NCBI GenBank assembly: GCA_964502995.1
Contig: CAZCZB010000005.1
Span: 1 to 64,000, forward strand
Direction: 5' to 3'
Length of the DNA stretch: 64,000 nucleotides
DNA from: Bin87 sp964502995
Lineage (GTDB): Bacteria > Chloroflexota > Dehalococcoidia > Lucifugimonadales > UBA3495
Part shown: in pieces, positions 17,304 to 25,148 of the stretch
Numbering within the stretch: position 1 is the first letter of the stretch
Layout of the letters: every line of letters starts with the position of its first letter
Program-made: the position numbers and the translations under genes
Notes under the pieces: generated by a model
The model's database searches: none
What the model was told of the DNA's origin: nothing
The model's input: the letters and a program-made list of their open reading frames with translations, nothing else

Positions 17304-18446
17304 ATGACACCTTTACCCAACACCAACTCCCCCAATCGCGTCGTCGTCGCCATGAGCGGCGGCGTGGATTCTTCGGTGGCCGCGCTGCTGCTCCACCGGC
17401 AGGGATACGACGTCATCGGCGTCACGATGAAACTGTACGACATCGACATGGACGACCTGCCCGACTATTACCGCGGCTGCTGCACCATCGACGACGTTGA
17501 GGACGCCCGCGCGGTATGCCGCATCCTGGGCGTGCCCCACTACGTGCTTAACGTCCAGCGCGAGTTTCGCTCCTTCGTGATCGACTACTTCCAGCGGGAG
17601 TACGAAAGGGGACGGACTCCGCACCCCTGCATCGCCTGCAACGACAAGATCAAGTTCAGCTTCCTGGCCCAGCGGGCGCAGATGATGGACGCCAGCCACG
17701 TCGCCACCGGCCACTATGCGCGCATCGAACCGGATGGCTCCGGCGGGTTTGCCCTGCGTCGGGGCGTGGACGCAGACAAGGACCAGTCCTACGTCCTGTT
17801 CGGTATGCGGCAGTACCAACTCTCCGCCACGCTGATGCCCGTGGGCCAATATCCCAAGCCCGAGATTCGACAACTGGCGCTGGACGCCGGGTTCCCCAAC
17901 GCCGAAAAGCCGGACAGCCAGGACATCTGCTTCATACCCAGCGGCGATTACCGCGAGTTTCTGCGCCAACGCGCCGATGATGCGCCCGGCGATATAGTGG
18001 ACGACACGGGCAACGTTCTGGGCCGGCACGACGGCATACAGTATTTCACCGTCGGCCAGCGGCGCGGTCTGGGTCTGTCGGGAGGGTCGCCCAAATTCGT
18101 CATCCGCCTGGAACCGGACACCCGCCGCGTGGTGGTGGGTTCCGAGCAGGGGTTGTACCACGACACCCTGTACGCAGAGCCGGTGTCATGGGTATCGGGT
18201 GTGGCTCCGCCGCCGGAAACTCCGGTTGCCGTTAAAATACGGTACAAGTTCGCCGAAGCGCCGGCGACGGTCACAGCCGTCGGTGGCGGAGCGCTGGTGC
18301 GATTCGAGGAACCGCAACGGGCCATCACCCCTGGCCAGGCCGCCGTTTTCTACCAGGGCGATACCGTCCTGGGAGGCGGACCGATCGTGGGGCACGAACG
18401 CCCGCACCCTGAATCGGTGAATAACGCGCTGACGGTCAATGCCTGA
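17304..18446 (+). CDS. mnmA: tRNA-specific 2-thiouridylase MnmA
   Basis: This 380-residue enzyme thiolates U34 of Lys, Glu and Gln tRNAs. The PP-loop motif is VAMSGGVDSSVAALLL near residue 15. Catalytic cysteines appear in RTPHPCIACNDKIKF and DSQDICFIPSGDYREFL, and the tRNA-contact region HDGIQYFTVGQRRGLGLSGG is present. The C-terminal beta-barrel is complete. The start is ATG 17304. The upstream in-frame extension overlaps the preceding gene and lacks MnmA similarity. It overlaps rnhB by eight bases, forming an RNA-maintenance operon with rnhB and the YraN-type gene. Confidence 0.95.
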   Translation: MTPLPNTNSPNRVVVAMSGGVDSSVAALLLHRQGYDVIGVTMKLYDIDMDDLPDYYRGCCTIDDVEDARAVCRILGVPHYVLNVQREFRSFVIDYFQREYERGRTPHPCIACNDKIKFSFLAQRAQMMDASHVATGHYARIEPDGSGGFALRRGVDADKDQSYVLFGMRQYQLSATLMPVGQYPKPEIRQLALDAGFPNAEKPDSQDICFIPSGDYREFLRQRADDAPGDIVDDTGNVLGRHDGIQYFTVGQRRGLGLSGGSPKFVIRLEPDTRRVVVGSEQGLYHDTLYAEPVSWVSGVAPPPETPVAVKIRYKFAEAPATVTAVGGGALVRFEEPQRAITPGQAAVFYQGDTVLGGGPIVGHERPHPESVNNALTVNA

Positions 18447-19080
18447 CCTCTCCCTGGAAGCCGCGTTTCGTTCCGACGGCTATCATCTAATCGCCGGTGT
18501 GGACGAGGCGGGCCGGGGGCCATTGGCAGGGCCGGTAACCGCCGCCGCAGTCATCCTGCCTCCCGACGCCGCCGGCAGCGAGGATTGGCTTGGTGGAATC
18601 GACGACAGCAAGCGGCTCACACCCGGGCGCAGGGACGCCGCCGCTGAGTTGATCCGATCCAACGCCCTGGCCTGGGCGGTGCGACACATCGACCCCGACG
18701 AGATTGATCGTGTGGGAATCGGCCGCGCCGTGCTGGACGCCATGCTATCCGCCGTCGCAGGATTGAATATCCAACCGGATGCGCTGCTGCTCGACTGGGT
18801 GCCCATCAAGCAGTGTCCCCTGCCCTACCAGACCGTCGTGAAGGGTGATTCCAAATCCCTGTCCATCGCCGCCGCCAGCATCCTGGCCAAGGTATCCCGC
18901 GACCGCCGGATGATGCAGGCCGAGGCTGCCTATCCCGGTTACGGGTTCTCCAGGCACAAGGGGTACGCGACCGCCCAACACCTGCAATGCCTGTCCGAGA
19001 TGGGTCCAACCCCGATCCACCGGCGTTCTTTCCGCCCGTTACGTCAGGACAGGCTGCTGCCAGATGCCAATGTCCGGTGA
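18439..19080 (+). CDS. rnhB: Ribonuclease HII
   Basis: This 213-residue enzyme removes misincorporated ribonucleotides and RNA primers from DNA:RNA hybrids. The metal-binding acidic cluster is visible: IAGVDEAGRGPLAGPV (Asp-Glu), DDSKRLTPGRR, and the later KGDSKSLSIAAASILAKVSR region with SRDRRM. The GHKGYAT-like element appears as RHKGYATAQH. It starts inside the end of mnmA and overlaps the downstream YraN-type gene by 17 bases, as expected of a coupled operon. Confidence 0.95.
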   Translation: MPDLSLEAAFRSDGYHLIAGVDEAGRGPLAGPVTAAAVILPPDAAGSEDWLGGIDDSKRLTPGRRDAAAELIRSNALAWAVRHIDPDEIDRVGIGRAVLDAMLSAVAGLNIQPDALLLDWVPIKQCPLPYQTVVKGDSKSLSIAAASILAKVSRDRRMMQAEAAYPGYGFSRHKGYATAQHLQCLSEMGPTPIHRRSFRPLRQDRLLPDANVR

Positions 19081-19465
19081 TGCGGATGCGCCGGTTCCCA
19101 CGGCTCAACAGATCGGCGACATCGGCGAGCGGTTGGCCCGCACGCACCTGGAGTCGAAGGGCTACTCCATCCTCGCCACAAACTACCGGTGCCGGTGGGG
19201 CGAGATCGATCTTATTGCGCGGCATGGTTCCGCCCTGGTGTTCGTCGAAGTTCGCACGCGCCGCGGCTCAGCGTATGGATCGCCCGAAGAATCCGTCACC
19301 CAATCCAAAGCCCAACGGCTCATGCTCTCGGCGCAGCATTACATTGACAGCGCAGCGGAGCGTCCCGACGAAGTCGAATGGCGCATCGATGTGGTCGCCA
19401 TCCAACTCGGACCCGGTCGGCGCGTTGTTAGCGTCCGCCACCTGGAAAACGTCGTGGCGGGTTGA
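19064..19465 (+). CDS. YraN/UPF0102 family nuclease-like protein
   Basis: This 133-residue protein matches the UPF0102 (YraN) family, a PD-(D/E)XK nuclease-like fold commonly found next to rnhB. The family core is GDIGERLARTHLESKGYSIL, RWGEIDLIARHGSALVF, and VEVRTRRGSAYGSPEESV. The usual catalytic Glu-x-Lys is Glu-x-Arg here (VEVRTR), a conservative change seen in this family. The start is ATG 19064, overlapping rnhB. An ATG at 19070 is an alternative. Its role may be DNA repair or recombination, inferred from fold and neighbours only. Confidence 0.85.
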   Translation: MPMSGDADAPVPTAQQIGDIGERLARTHLESKGYSILATNYRCRWGEIDLIARHGSALVFVEVRTRRGSAYGSPEESVTQSKAQRLMLSAQHYIDSAAERPDEVEWRIDVVAIQLGPGRRVVSVRHLENVVAG

Positions 19466-19476
19466 CTGCCAGCGAA

Positions 19477-19485
19477 TGCTATAAT
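19477..19485 (+). promoter_or_regulatory. Extended -10 promoter for Uma2 gene
   Basis: TGCTATAAT at 19477-19485 is a textbook extended -10 element. Transcription would start near 19492, about 38 bases before ATG 19530. A TTGACT at 19462 is too close to be its -35. The Uma2 gene therefore probably has its own promoter. Confidence 0.55.
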
Positions 19486-19529
19486 CCAGGCTGGCATCGC
19501 CGCATGAATTGCCGCGTCGCAGGCCGATT

Positions 19530-20276
19530 ATGACCACCAAACCCACACCGAAATCCATGCGCTCCGGCAAGCCTTCGCGTCTTACGCCATTGCCGGATCC
19601 CCCGCTGCCGCCCGACATGCAGGAACAGTTCCCCTATATCAGTCGCGCATATCTCCTCCTGGAAGACCATTTCGCCTCCCGACCCGACGCATTCGTCGGC
19701 GGCGAGGGCTACCTCTGTTACGACCCCAGGGAGATCCCGCGCGCACCCAAACCCGACTGCATGGTTGCCCTGGGCGTCGAGATTCCGCCGGATGAGATAA
19801 CGGATTCCAACGGGTACGCGATCAGCGAGATCGGCAAACCGCCGGATTTCGTGCTGGAAGTTGCATCCAAAAGCACGGGTCGCCGCGATTACATGGAAAA
19901 GCGCGACATCTACGCAGGTTTCGGCGTGCAGGAGTATTGGCGGTTCGATCACACCGGCGGTGATTACCACAACGCCGCACTGGCCGGAGACCGCCTTGTC
20001 AACGGGCAGTACGAATCGGTTTCCGTGGAGCAGGAGGCGGACGGAGTGCTGCGAGGATACAGCGAGGTATTGGATCTGGAGTTGCACTGGTTCGACGGCC
20101 GTTTGCGCTTCTGGGACCCGCAAACCGCCGCATACCTGCCCGAACTCACCGAAGCCAAGCAGCAGCGAGACGCCGCCGTATCCCAACGAGACGCCGCCAT
20201 CTCCCAGCGCGACGCCGCTGAAACCCGCGTGCGCGAACTGGAAGCGGAATTGCGCCGGTTACAACCGGAAAACTGA
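19530..20276 (+). CDS. Uma2 family (DUF820) endonuclease-like protein
   Basis: This 248-residue protein is of the Uma2/DUF820 family, which has a PD-(D/E)XK nuclease fold and is abundant in Cyanobacteria and Chloroflexota. The core motif is APKPDCMVALGVEIP, then GKPPDFVLEVASKSTGRRDY with the conserved Glu-Val-x-Ser, then DIYAGFGVQEYWRFD. The last ~45 residues are a coiled coil with heptad-like repeats AVSQRDAAISQRDAAETRVR. The start is ATG 19530. A TTG at 19509 would add seven residues. The biological role of the family is unresolved. Confidence 0.88.
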   Translation: MTTKPTPKSMRSGKPSRLTPLPDPPLPPDMQEQFPYISRAYLLLEDHFASRPDAFVGGEGYLCYDPREIPRAPKPDCMVALGVEIPPDEITDSNGYAISEIGKPPDFVLEVASKSTGRRDYMEKRDIYAGFGVQEYWRFDHTGGDYHNAALAGDRLVNGQYESVSVEQEADGVLRGYSEVLDLELHWFDGRLRFWDPQTAAYLPELTEAKQQRDAAVSQRDAAISQRDAAETRVRELEAELRRLQPEN

Positions 20277-20326
20277 CCGGCCTTCATTAAACCGACCGGC
20301 CTTCATTGCCTTGTCAAATCCATCGC

Positions 20327-20429
20327 CAGAATCAGGATTCACCGAATTATCAGTTTACAGAGCTGTAGTCATACTCAGCGCCATCTACTGCATCTTGATA
20401 ATCCCTGAATCCCGAAAATCCTGATTCTG
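20327..20429. repeat. 13-bp inverted repeat pair between Uma2 gene and apt
   Basis: CAGAATCAGGATT at 20327-20339 is exactly inverted as AATCCTGATTCTG at 20417-20429, with 77 bases between. The gap 20277-20573 otherwise contains no gene. A short direct repeat (GACCGGCCTTCATT) sits at its start near the Uma2 stop codon. The element could be a degenerate miniature element or a folded RNA. Confidence 0.5.
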
Positions 20430-20487
20430 ACGATTCATCGTTGCCGGTAAGGACTTTGAAAATACTCTGCCGGCCTTCTCATCCCGG

Positions 20488-20516
20488 TTGACTGCGCCAA
20501 CTGGTGATACTAGACT
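20488..20516 (+). promoter_or_regulatory. Sigma-A-type promoter for apt
   Basis: A -35 box TTGACT at 20488-20493 and a -10 box TAGACT at 20511-20516 are separated by 17 bases, the optimal spacing. Transcription would begin near 20523 and give a leader of about 50 bases before ATG 20574. Confidence 0.55.
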
Positions 20517-20573
20517 ATTTTGCGCTTGTTAATCGGCCAATCAGTTCATTCGAGCGTCTGCGATCCATTTGAT

Positions 20574-21104
20574 ATGCCCATCGATCTCACCGAACATATC
20601 CGCACCATTCCCAACTTCCCGATCCACGGGGTGCAGTTTAAAGACATCACCTCCCTGTTGCTGTCGCCGGAGGCTTTCGGGGAAGCGATTGACCGCATGG
20701 TGAAGGAGGCGAGCAAGCGGAATCTCGACAGCCTGGCTGCCGTCGACTCCCGCGGGTTCTTGTTCGCCGCGCCCATGGCGGACCGGATGAAACTGCCACT
20801 GATTCTGGTCAGGAAGGCGGGCAAGCTTCCCGGCGAAACCATCGACTACGAGTACACGCTGGAATACGGCAGCAACACCCTGGAAATCCACTCAGGCGAC
20901 GTGCATACGGGCGACCGCGTGTTGATAGTCGACGATCTTCTCGCCACCGGCGGGAGCATCCAGGCCGCCGCCAATCTGGTGAAAAACGCGGGCGGTATCC
21001 CTGCCGGCGTCGGTGTGGTAATAGAACTGATCGGACTGGGCGGACGCGAAAACCTGTCCGAATATGATCTCTTTTCATTGGTAACCTTTGAGGTGGACGA
21101 ATAA
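20574..21104 (+). CDS. apt: Adenine phosphoribosyltransferase
   Basis: This 176-residue purine-salvage enzyme makes AMP from adenine and PRPP. The PRPP-binding loop VLIVDDLLATGGSI is intact. Other family features are IRTIPNFPIHGVQFKDITSL near the N-terminus, AVDSRGFLFAAPMA, and IDYEYTLEYGSNTLEIH. The length is normal for Apt. The start is ATG 20574, placing the conserved N-terminal helix first. The 18-codon upstream extension is not conserved-looking. A well-spaced promoter lies upstream, so it is probably transcribed alone. Confidence 0.95.
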   Translation: MPIDLTEHIRTIPNFPIHGVQFKDITSLLLSPEAFGEAIDRMVKEASKRNLDSLAAVDSRGFLFAAPMADRMKLPLILVRKAGKLPGETIDYEYTLEYGSNTLEIHSGDVHTGDRVLIVDDLLATGGSIQAAANLVKNAGGIPAGVGVVIELIGLGGRENLSEYDLFSLVTFEVDE

Positions 21105-21162
21105 CCTCCGCCGGCGCCGTCGGCGGTGATGACCAACGCAAGTTCTCAGGAGGAAATCCGGA

Positions 21163-22035
21163 ATGGCAGACAAAGCAACCATCGGCAACGTAGAAGTTAC
21201 CGCCGTCATCGACATGGTTCCCCCGCCGCGGGAACCTTCCGCAATGTTCCCAGACGTTCCCGCTGACGCCTGGGCCAACTACCAGGACACCCTGGAAGAC
21301 GGGCAGCTCCAGCTCTATTACGGTGTCTTTCTGCTCAAGACGTCCGAGCATGTGATACTGGTGGACACCGGCATGGGCCCCGGCCCGCATCCCGACCGGG
21401 GCAACGTCACCGGCAACCTCTACGAGGAACTGCGCCCCCACCTGGAGTCCAACGTCGGCGTGAACAACACCAACGTCGGCCCCAGCGACTCCGTCAACTA
21501 CGTGATCCATACCCACCTGCACGGCGACCACGTCGGCTGGAACCTGCGGTACTCCGGCGGGATGCCGGCCCCCAACTTCCGCCGCGCCCGTTACGTAATG
21601 TCCCGCCCCGACTACGATTACTTCACGTCGGAGCAGGGTCGCCAGATGTACCCTTACATCGACCGCCAGGTGATGCCGCTGCGCCGCCTGCGTCTCCAGC
21701 AGATACTGGAAGAGCCGGAACACACCATCAGCGATGAGATCTCCATCGCGCCGGCGCCCGGCCATACTCCCGGCCACCAGGTCGTGCTGATCAACTCCAA
21801 TGGCCAGCGCGGCGTCGTGATGGGCGACGTGCTGCACACCATCGCGCAGGTATCCGAGCCCGACTGGTGCGCCGGCGTCGACACCGACAAGGCCGAGTCC
21901 GCCGCCTCGCGCGCGCGCCTGTTGGACGCCGCCGAAGAAGGCGACTGGATCATCTGCGCCGGACACTTCCCGCCCGGCAAGCAGATCGGCAAGATCGCCC
22001 GCGCCGACGGCAAACGGGTCTGGCAACCGCTGTAG
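21163..22035 (+). CDS. Metallo-beta-lactamase fold hydrolase
   Basis: This 290-residue MBL-fold enzyme carries the dinuclear zinc motif VIHTHLHGDHVGWNLRYSGG and the further ligands in IAPAPGHTPGHQVVL (His), LVDTGMG and GDVLHT (Asp), and CAGHFP (His). This pattern resembles lactonases and other broad-specificity MBL hydrolases. There is no signal peptide, so it acts in the cytoplasm. The start is ATG 21163 with AGGAGG about seven bases upstream. The substrate is unknown. Confidence 0.88.
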   Translation: MADKATIGNVEVTAVIDMVPPPREPSAMFPDVPADAWANYQDTLEDGQLQLYYGVFLLKTSEHVILVDTGMGPGPHPDRGNVTGNLYEELRPHLESNVGVNNTNVGPSDSVNYVIHTHLHGDHVGWNLRYSGGMPAPNFRRARYVMSRPDYDYFTSEQGRQMYPYIDRQVMPLRRLRLQQILEEPEHTISDEISIAPAPGHTPGHQVVLINSNGQRGVVMGDVLHTIAQVSEPDWCAGVDTDKAESAASRARLLDAAEEGDWIICAGHFPPGKQIGKIARADGKRVWQPL

Positions 22036-22063
22036 GAAACCGATCCAACCACGCAACACCGTA

Positions 22064-22088
22064 GGGGGCGGGTTTAAAACCCGCCCCC
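22064..22088. repeat. GGGGCG palindrome, GGGTTT subtype (copy 4)
   Basis: A 25-bp palindrome with half-site GGGGGCGGGTTT around a single central A. It lies between the MBL hydrolase stop and the next gene. It shares the GGGGCG arms of the main family but has a GGGTTT/AAACCC centre. The copy at 47585 is a relative. Confidence 0.75.
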
Positions 22089-22111
22089 AAAACGGAATGG
22101 ACGGATCCACC

Positions 22112-22834
22112 ATGACGCAACTTCGCAACCTGCTGGAACGCATTGAACAGGGCTCGGGCCCTTCTCTTGGGTTTGGGGCTGCGCAATCCGGCCGTCTGCC
22201 AGGAATGGCCCTCATCGCCCGCTGCTCCGGCGATCTGGACGCCGCGTTTGCTGCTGCCCTCGACTCGGCCGACGCCCTGGTGGTTGCGACGCCGGGAGGT
22301 TCACCCGACGGCCTTCCAGATATGGGTGGGCGCATCTGGGGAGGCGGCGGCGTGCCGCTGACGCCGGAGAAAGTTGCGCTGTGGCAGGATGCCGGCGCAG
22401 ATTTCATGATCTCTCCGCCTGCGGGCGCGTTGGTGGACGCCGTCAACGTCGCTCAACCGGGCATGACACACGGCATGCGCATTCCCGACGACCCGGACGA
22501 CAACGCCTGGCGCGTCCTCGCCGCCGCTCCCGTGGATTTCCTGGTGCTGGACAAGTCGTCCATGACCGGGCCGTGGACGTTCGCGGACCTGGCGCAGGTT
22601 GCCGATGCCGTCGGTCGCACCGAAAAGTACCAGTTCGTGAGGCTGGGCCTCCGACCGTCCATCAACGAGTTGACGGCTTTGCGACAGGCCGGGACGGTGG
22701 CCGTGGTTGTTGAGGCCAATGAACTTGGGGCTGATGAAATGGCCGGACTGAAAGCCGACCTGATGGCCCTTCCCCGCGCGCAGCCGGCCGGCCGGCGGCG
22801 GATGCAGCCGGCCATGGAAAGCCAGACCACGTGA
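22112..22834 (+). CDS. Unknown protein, possible TIM-barrel fold
   Basis: This 240-residue protein is not recognised. It has no signal peptide or membrane helix. Repeating beta-alpha units (MALIARCSGDLDAAF, DALVVATPGG, VALWQDAGADFMISPPAGA, VDFLVLDKSSMTGPW, YQFVRLGLRPSINELTALRQ, VAVVVEANEL) suggest an incomplete or small TIM barrel like those of HisA/TrpC-type enzymes, but no catalytic motif is evident. ATG 22097 gives a five-residue longer form. Its end overlaps the start of the site-2 protease gene by four bases, so the two are translationally coupled. Confidence 0.6.
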   Translation: MTQLRNLLERIEQGSGPSLGFGAAQSGRLPGMALIARCSGDLDAAFAAALDSADALVVATPGGSPDGLPDMGGRIWGGGGVPLTPEKVALWQDAGADFMISPPAGALVDAVNVAQPGMTHGMRIPDDPDDNAWRVLAAAPVDFLVLDKSSMTGPWTFADLAQVADAVGRTEKYQFVRLGLRPSINELTALRQAGTVAVVVEANELGADEMAGLKADLMALPRAQPAGRRRMQPAMESQTT

Positions 22835-23529
22835 TTCTCCAGAGCCTCGACCTGCTCCGACAGGATCCGGTCTCGTTCTTCCTGGTTATCGGCATCGGGT
22901 TGGCCGGACTGATCATCGGGTTCACCGTACACGAATTCAGCCACGCTCTGACCTCGCACATTGAGGGAGACGACACGGCCCGCCGGATGGGCCGCCTCAC
23001 CTTCAACCCCGTCAAGCACATCGACCTGCTGGGGTTCCTGCTGCTGCTGGTCGTGGGATTCGGATGGGCCAAGCCGGTGCAGGTCAACCCCTACAACCTG
23101 CGGCATGGCCGGCTGGGAATGTCCCTGGTGGCCTTCGCCGGCCCGTTGTCGAATTTCGTGCTGGCGTTCCTGTTGGGGCTGGTATTCCGGTTCGGGTTGC
23201 TGCCCATAGTCACCGATACTCGGTTCATCTCCGGCATTGAGCAGATACTGGGGTTCGCAGCCTTCCTCGCCATCTTCTTCAACCTGATCCTGGGCATCTT
23301 CAACCTCATACCCCTACCGCCGCTGGATGGCAGCAAGGTTCTCGGCGGTCTGCTGCCCCGTGCGCTTTACGAACCCTACGTCCACTTCGAGCGGTACGGT
23401 TGGATACCGCTGATGGTGTTGATTGGCGCAAACCTGTTCCTGAGTTACGCCTTCAACATCAACATCCTGGGCAGGATACTCCTGCCGCCGGCCCTTTTCC
23501 TGTTCCGCCTCGCCACCGGCCTGGGCTGA
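22831..23529 (+). CDS. Site-2 protease family (M50) membrane peptidase
   Basis: This 232-residue intramembrane zinc metalloprotease has the HExxH motif as TVHEFSHALTSHIEGD near residue 35 and the second zinc-ligand motif NLIPLPPLDGSKVLGG near residue 160. Five or six membrane segments are visible. It is the compact type without PDZ or CBS domains, close to the YwhC/Rip-like group found in many Chloroflexota and Firmicutes. The start is GTG 22831 in a GTGA overlap with the upstream gene. The family cleaves membrane-bound regulators or signal-peptide remnants. The target here is unknown. Confidence 0.9.
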   Translation: MILQSLDLLRQDPVSFFLVIGIGLAGLIIGFTVHEFSHALTSHIEGDDTARRMGRLTFNPVKHIDLLGFLLLLVVGFGWAKPVQVNPYNLRHGRLGMSLVAFAGPLSNFVLAFLLGLVFRFGLLPIVTDTRFISGIEQILGFAAFLAIFFNLILGIFNLIPLPPLDGSKVLGGLLPRALYEPYVHFERYGWIPLMVLIGANLFLSYAFNINILGRILLPPALFLFRLATGLG

Positions 23530-23712
23530 TAAACGGAACCGGCTCAACTGCCGGTGAATCGTCGCCCCGGTTGGCGACGCGCCCTGCGCCCGGGCGGCGG
23601 CCAATCGTCCGCCTTCCCCTGGCGGCCCGAACGGGCGCCGGAACCGAAATGCGCGATCCCCCGTGACGATTGGCGCAAACCCTTTTTGCTGACACCGGGG
23701 GCGTGGCGCCCG

Positions 23713-23724
23713 GAATGTATGTTC
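23713..23724. promoter_or_regulatory. LexA-like SOS box upstream of imuB
   Basis: GAATGTATGTTC differs from the Gram-positive-type LexA consensus GAAC-N4-GTTC at one base. It ends 16 bases before the imuB ATG, where bound repressor would block transcription. Mutasome genes are SOS-controlled in many bacteria, so location and gene function agree. Binding is not shown. Confidence 0.5.
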
Positions 23725-23740
23725 TGATACGGTATGGGTC

Positions 23741-25147
23741 ATGTACGCTTCCACAGGATGCTTGCTGGTGACTCATCTGCCGGTGAAGGCGGAGTTGGCA
23801 CGGCGACCCGACCTGATCGACCGCCAGGTGATTATTTCGTCCGGAGGGTCCGGTCATCGTTTCGTGCTTGATGCGTCTTTCGAGGCACAGGCCGCGGGAG
23901 TAAGGGCCGGCCAGAAACTCACCGAGGCGCTGTCCAACTGCCATGACGCGGTGACCCTGACGGTTGACGACCAATACCTTGAGGAAACGGACGGCGCGCT
24001 TCTGGACGCGCTCTTTGGGGCGGTTGATCGTGTGCAGCCGGCAGACTGCGGCACGTTCCATATCGACCTGACGGGACTAGCCCCCATGTACGGCGGCGAG
24101 GACTCGATGGCATCTGCCATCCTCTCGGCGATTGATGGAGCGTGGCAGCCCAGGCTGGGGCTGGCCGTCGGCAAGTTTCCGGCGTTCTGCGCGGCGGCCT
24201 CGGCCAAGCCGGGGGAGTGGTTCAAGGCGCCGGCGAACGCGGCCCGGTGGCTCGCGTCGTGGCCGCTGCCGTGGCTGCCCCTGGAGCCGGACTCTGCGAC
24301 GCGTCTGCGCGGATTTGGCGTCGCCACCCTGGGCGACGTAGCAGCCATGTCCGCTGACCAACTGACGGACTTTCTTGGCGGCGATGGTCGTCGCATCTGG
24401 AGCCTGGCGCGCGGCGTGGACCCGGACCCGGTGGTTCCCATATCGCCGCAGGAGGTATTCACCGAACGGTTGGAGTTTCCCTTTCCGGTGGATACCGTAT
24501 CCGGCTGGGAGGCCGGGGTGCGCGTGCTGACCGAACGGGTCTGGAACTGCCCGGGCCGGCAGGGCCGCGGCATCACGGACGTGCGGTTGATTGGCGAACT
24601 GACCACCGGCGGCGCGTGGCATTTTCAGCGGACGCTGCGCGAGCCGGCACCGTCAGCCGAGCGGCTGTGCGCCGCAACACTGGCCGCTCTCAACGCGCAG
24701 GATTCCCGCGGACGCGGCCGATGGCCCGAGTCCGCGCTGGTTGAGCTTTCTCTGACCGCATCCGGTTTGACTCCGCTGCGCGGACGGCAGACCACCCTGT
24801 GGACCGGAACCAAACGCGAGGATTCGCCCCCTGCTGTTCAGGGAGTGGAGTCGCCGGTGGCGTTGTCTCCACAGTCGCCATTGCCGGAACGTCGCTGGGC
24901 CCTCGGTTCGGAACTCCGGCCGCTTGGACAGGCACAGATAACGAGCGTGCTGGTACACGACGACTTTCCACAAACCGTCAATGAGCAGCAGGTGTGGAAG
25001 GTGGTAGATCTGTGGGAGGTTGACACCGACTGGTGGACATCGGAGCCGGCGCGAAGGCGTTACTGGCAGGTGCTGCTGTCCCGGGGCGGCATGCGCACCG
25101 TGTACTGCGACCTGACCACCGGAGAGTGGCGCCGGCAGGGTTACTGA
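23741..25147 (+). CDS. imuB: ImuB-like Y-family polymerase homologue
   Basis: This 468-residue protein is related to Y-family DNA polymerases but is degenerate at the active site, as ImuB proteins are. The first metal-site region reads CLLVTHLPVKAELA, with no Asp-x-Asp, and the second reads GTFHIDLTGLAPMYGG without the usual Asp-Glu. A helix-hairpin-helix region follows (FGVATLGDVAAMSADQLTDF). ImuB is the non-catalytic hub linking the beta clamp with DnaE2 in mutagenic translesion synthesis. It ends one base before the dnaE2 start. No imuA is present. A LexA-like site lies at 23713. Confidence 0.85.
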   Translation: MYASTGCLLVTHLPVKAELARRPDLIDRQVIISSGGSGHRFVLDASFEAQAAGVRAGQKLTEALSNCHDAVTLTVDDQYLEETDGALLDALFGAVDRVQPADCGTFHIDLTGLAPMYGGEDSMASAILSAIDGAWQPRLGLAVGKFPAFCAAASAKPGEWFKAPANAARWLASWPLPWLPLEPDSATRLRGFGVATLGDVAAMSADQLTDFLGGDGRRIWSLARGVDPDPVVPISPQEVFTERLEFPFPVDTVSGWEAGVRVLTERVWNCPGRQGRGITDVRLIGELTTGGAWHFQRTLREPAPSAERLCAATLAALNAQDSRGRGRWPESALVELSLTASGLTPLRGRQTTLWTGTKREDSPPAVQGVESPVALSPQSPLPERRWALGSELRPLGQAQITSVLVHDDFPQTVNEQQVWKVVDLWEVDTDWWTSEPARRRYWQVLLSRGGMRTVYCDLTTGEWRRQGY

Positions 25148-25148
25148 C

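Noticed and set aside
20809..22446. 545-codon open frame on the minus strand
   Set aside because: It runs antisense across apt, the MBL hydrolase and the next gene, all of which have clear motifs. High GC content explains the open frame.
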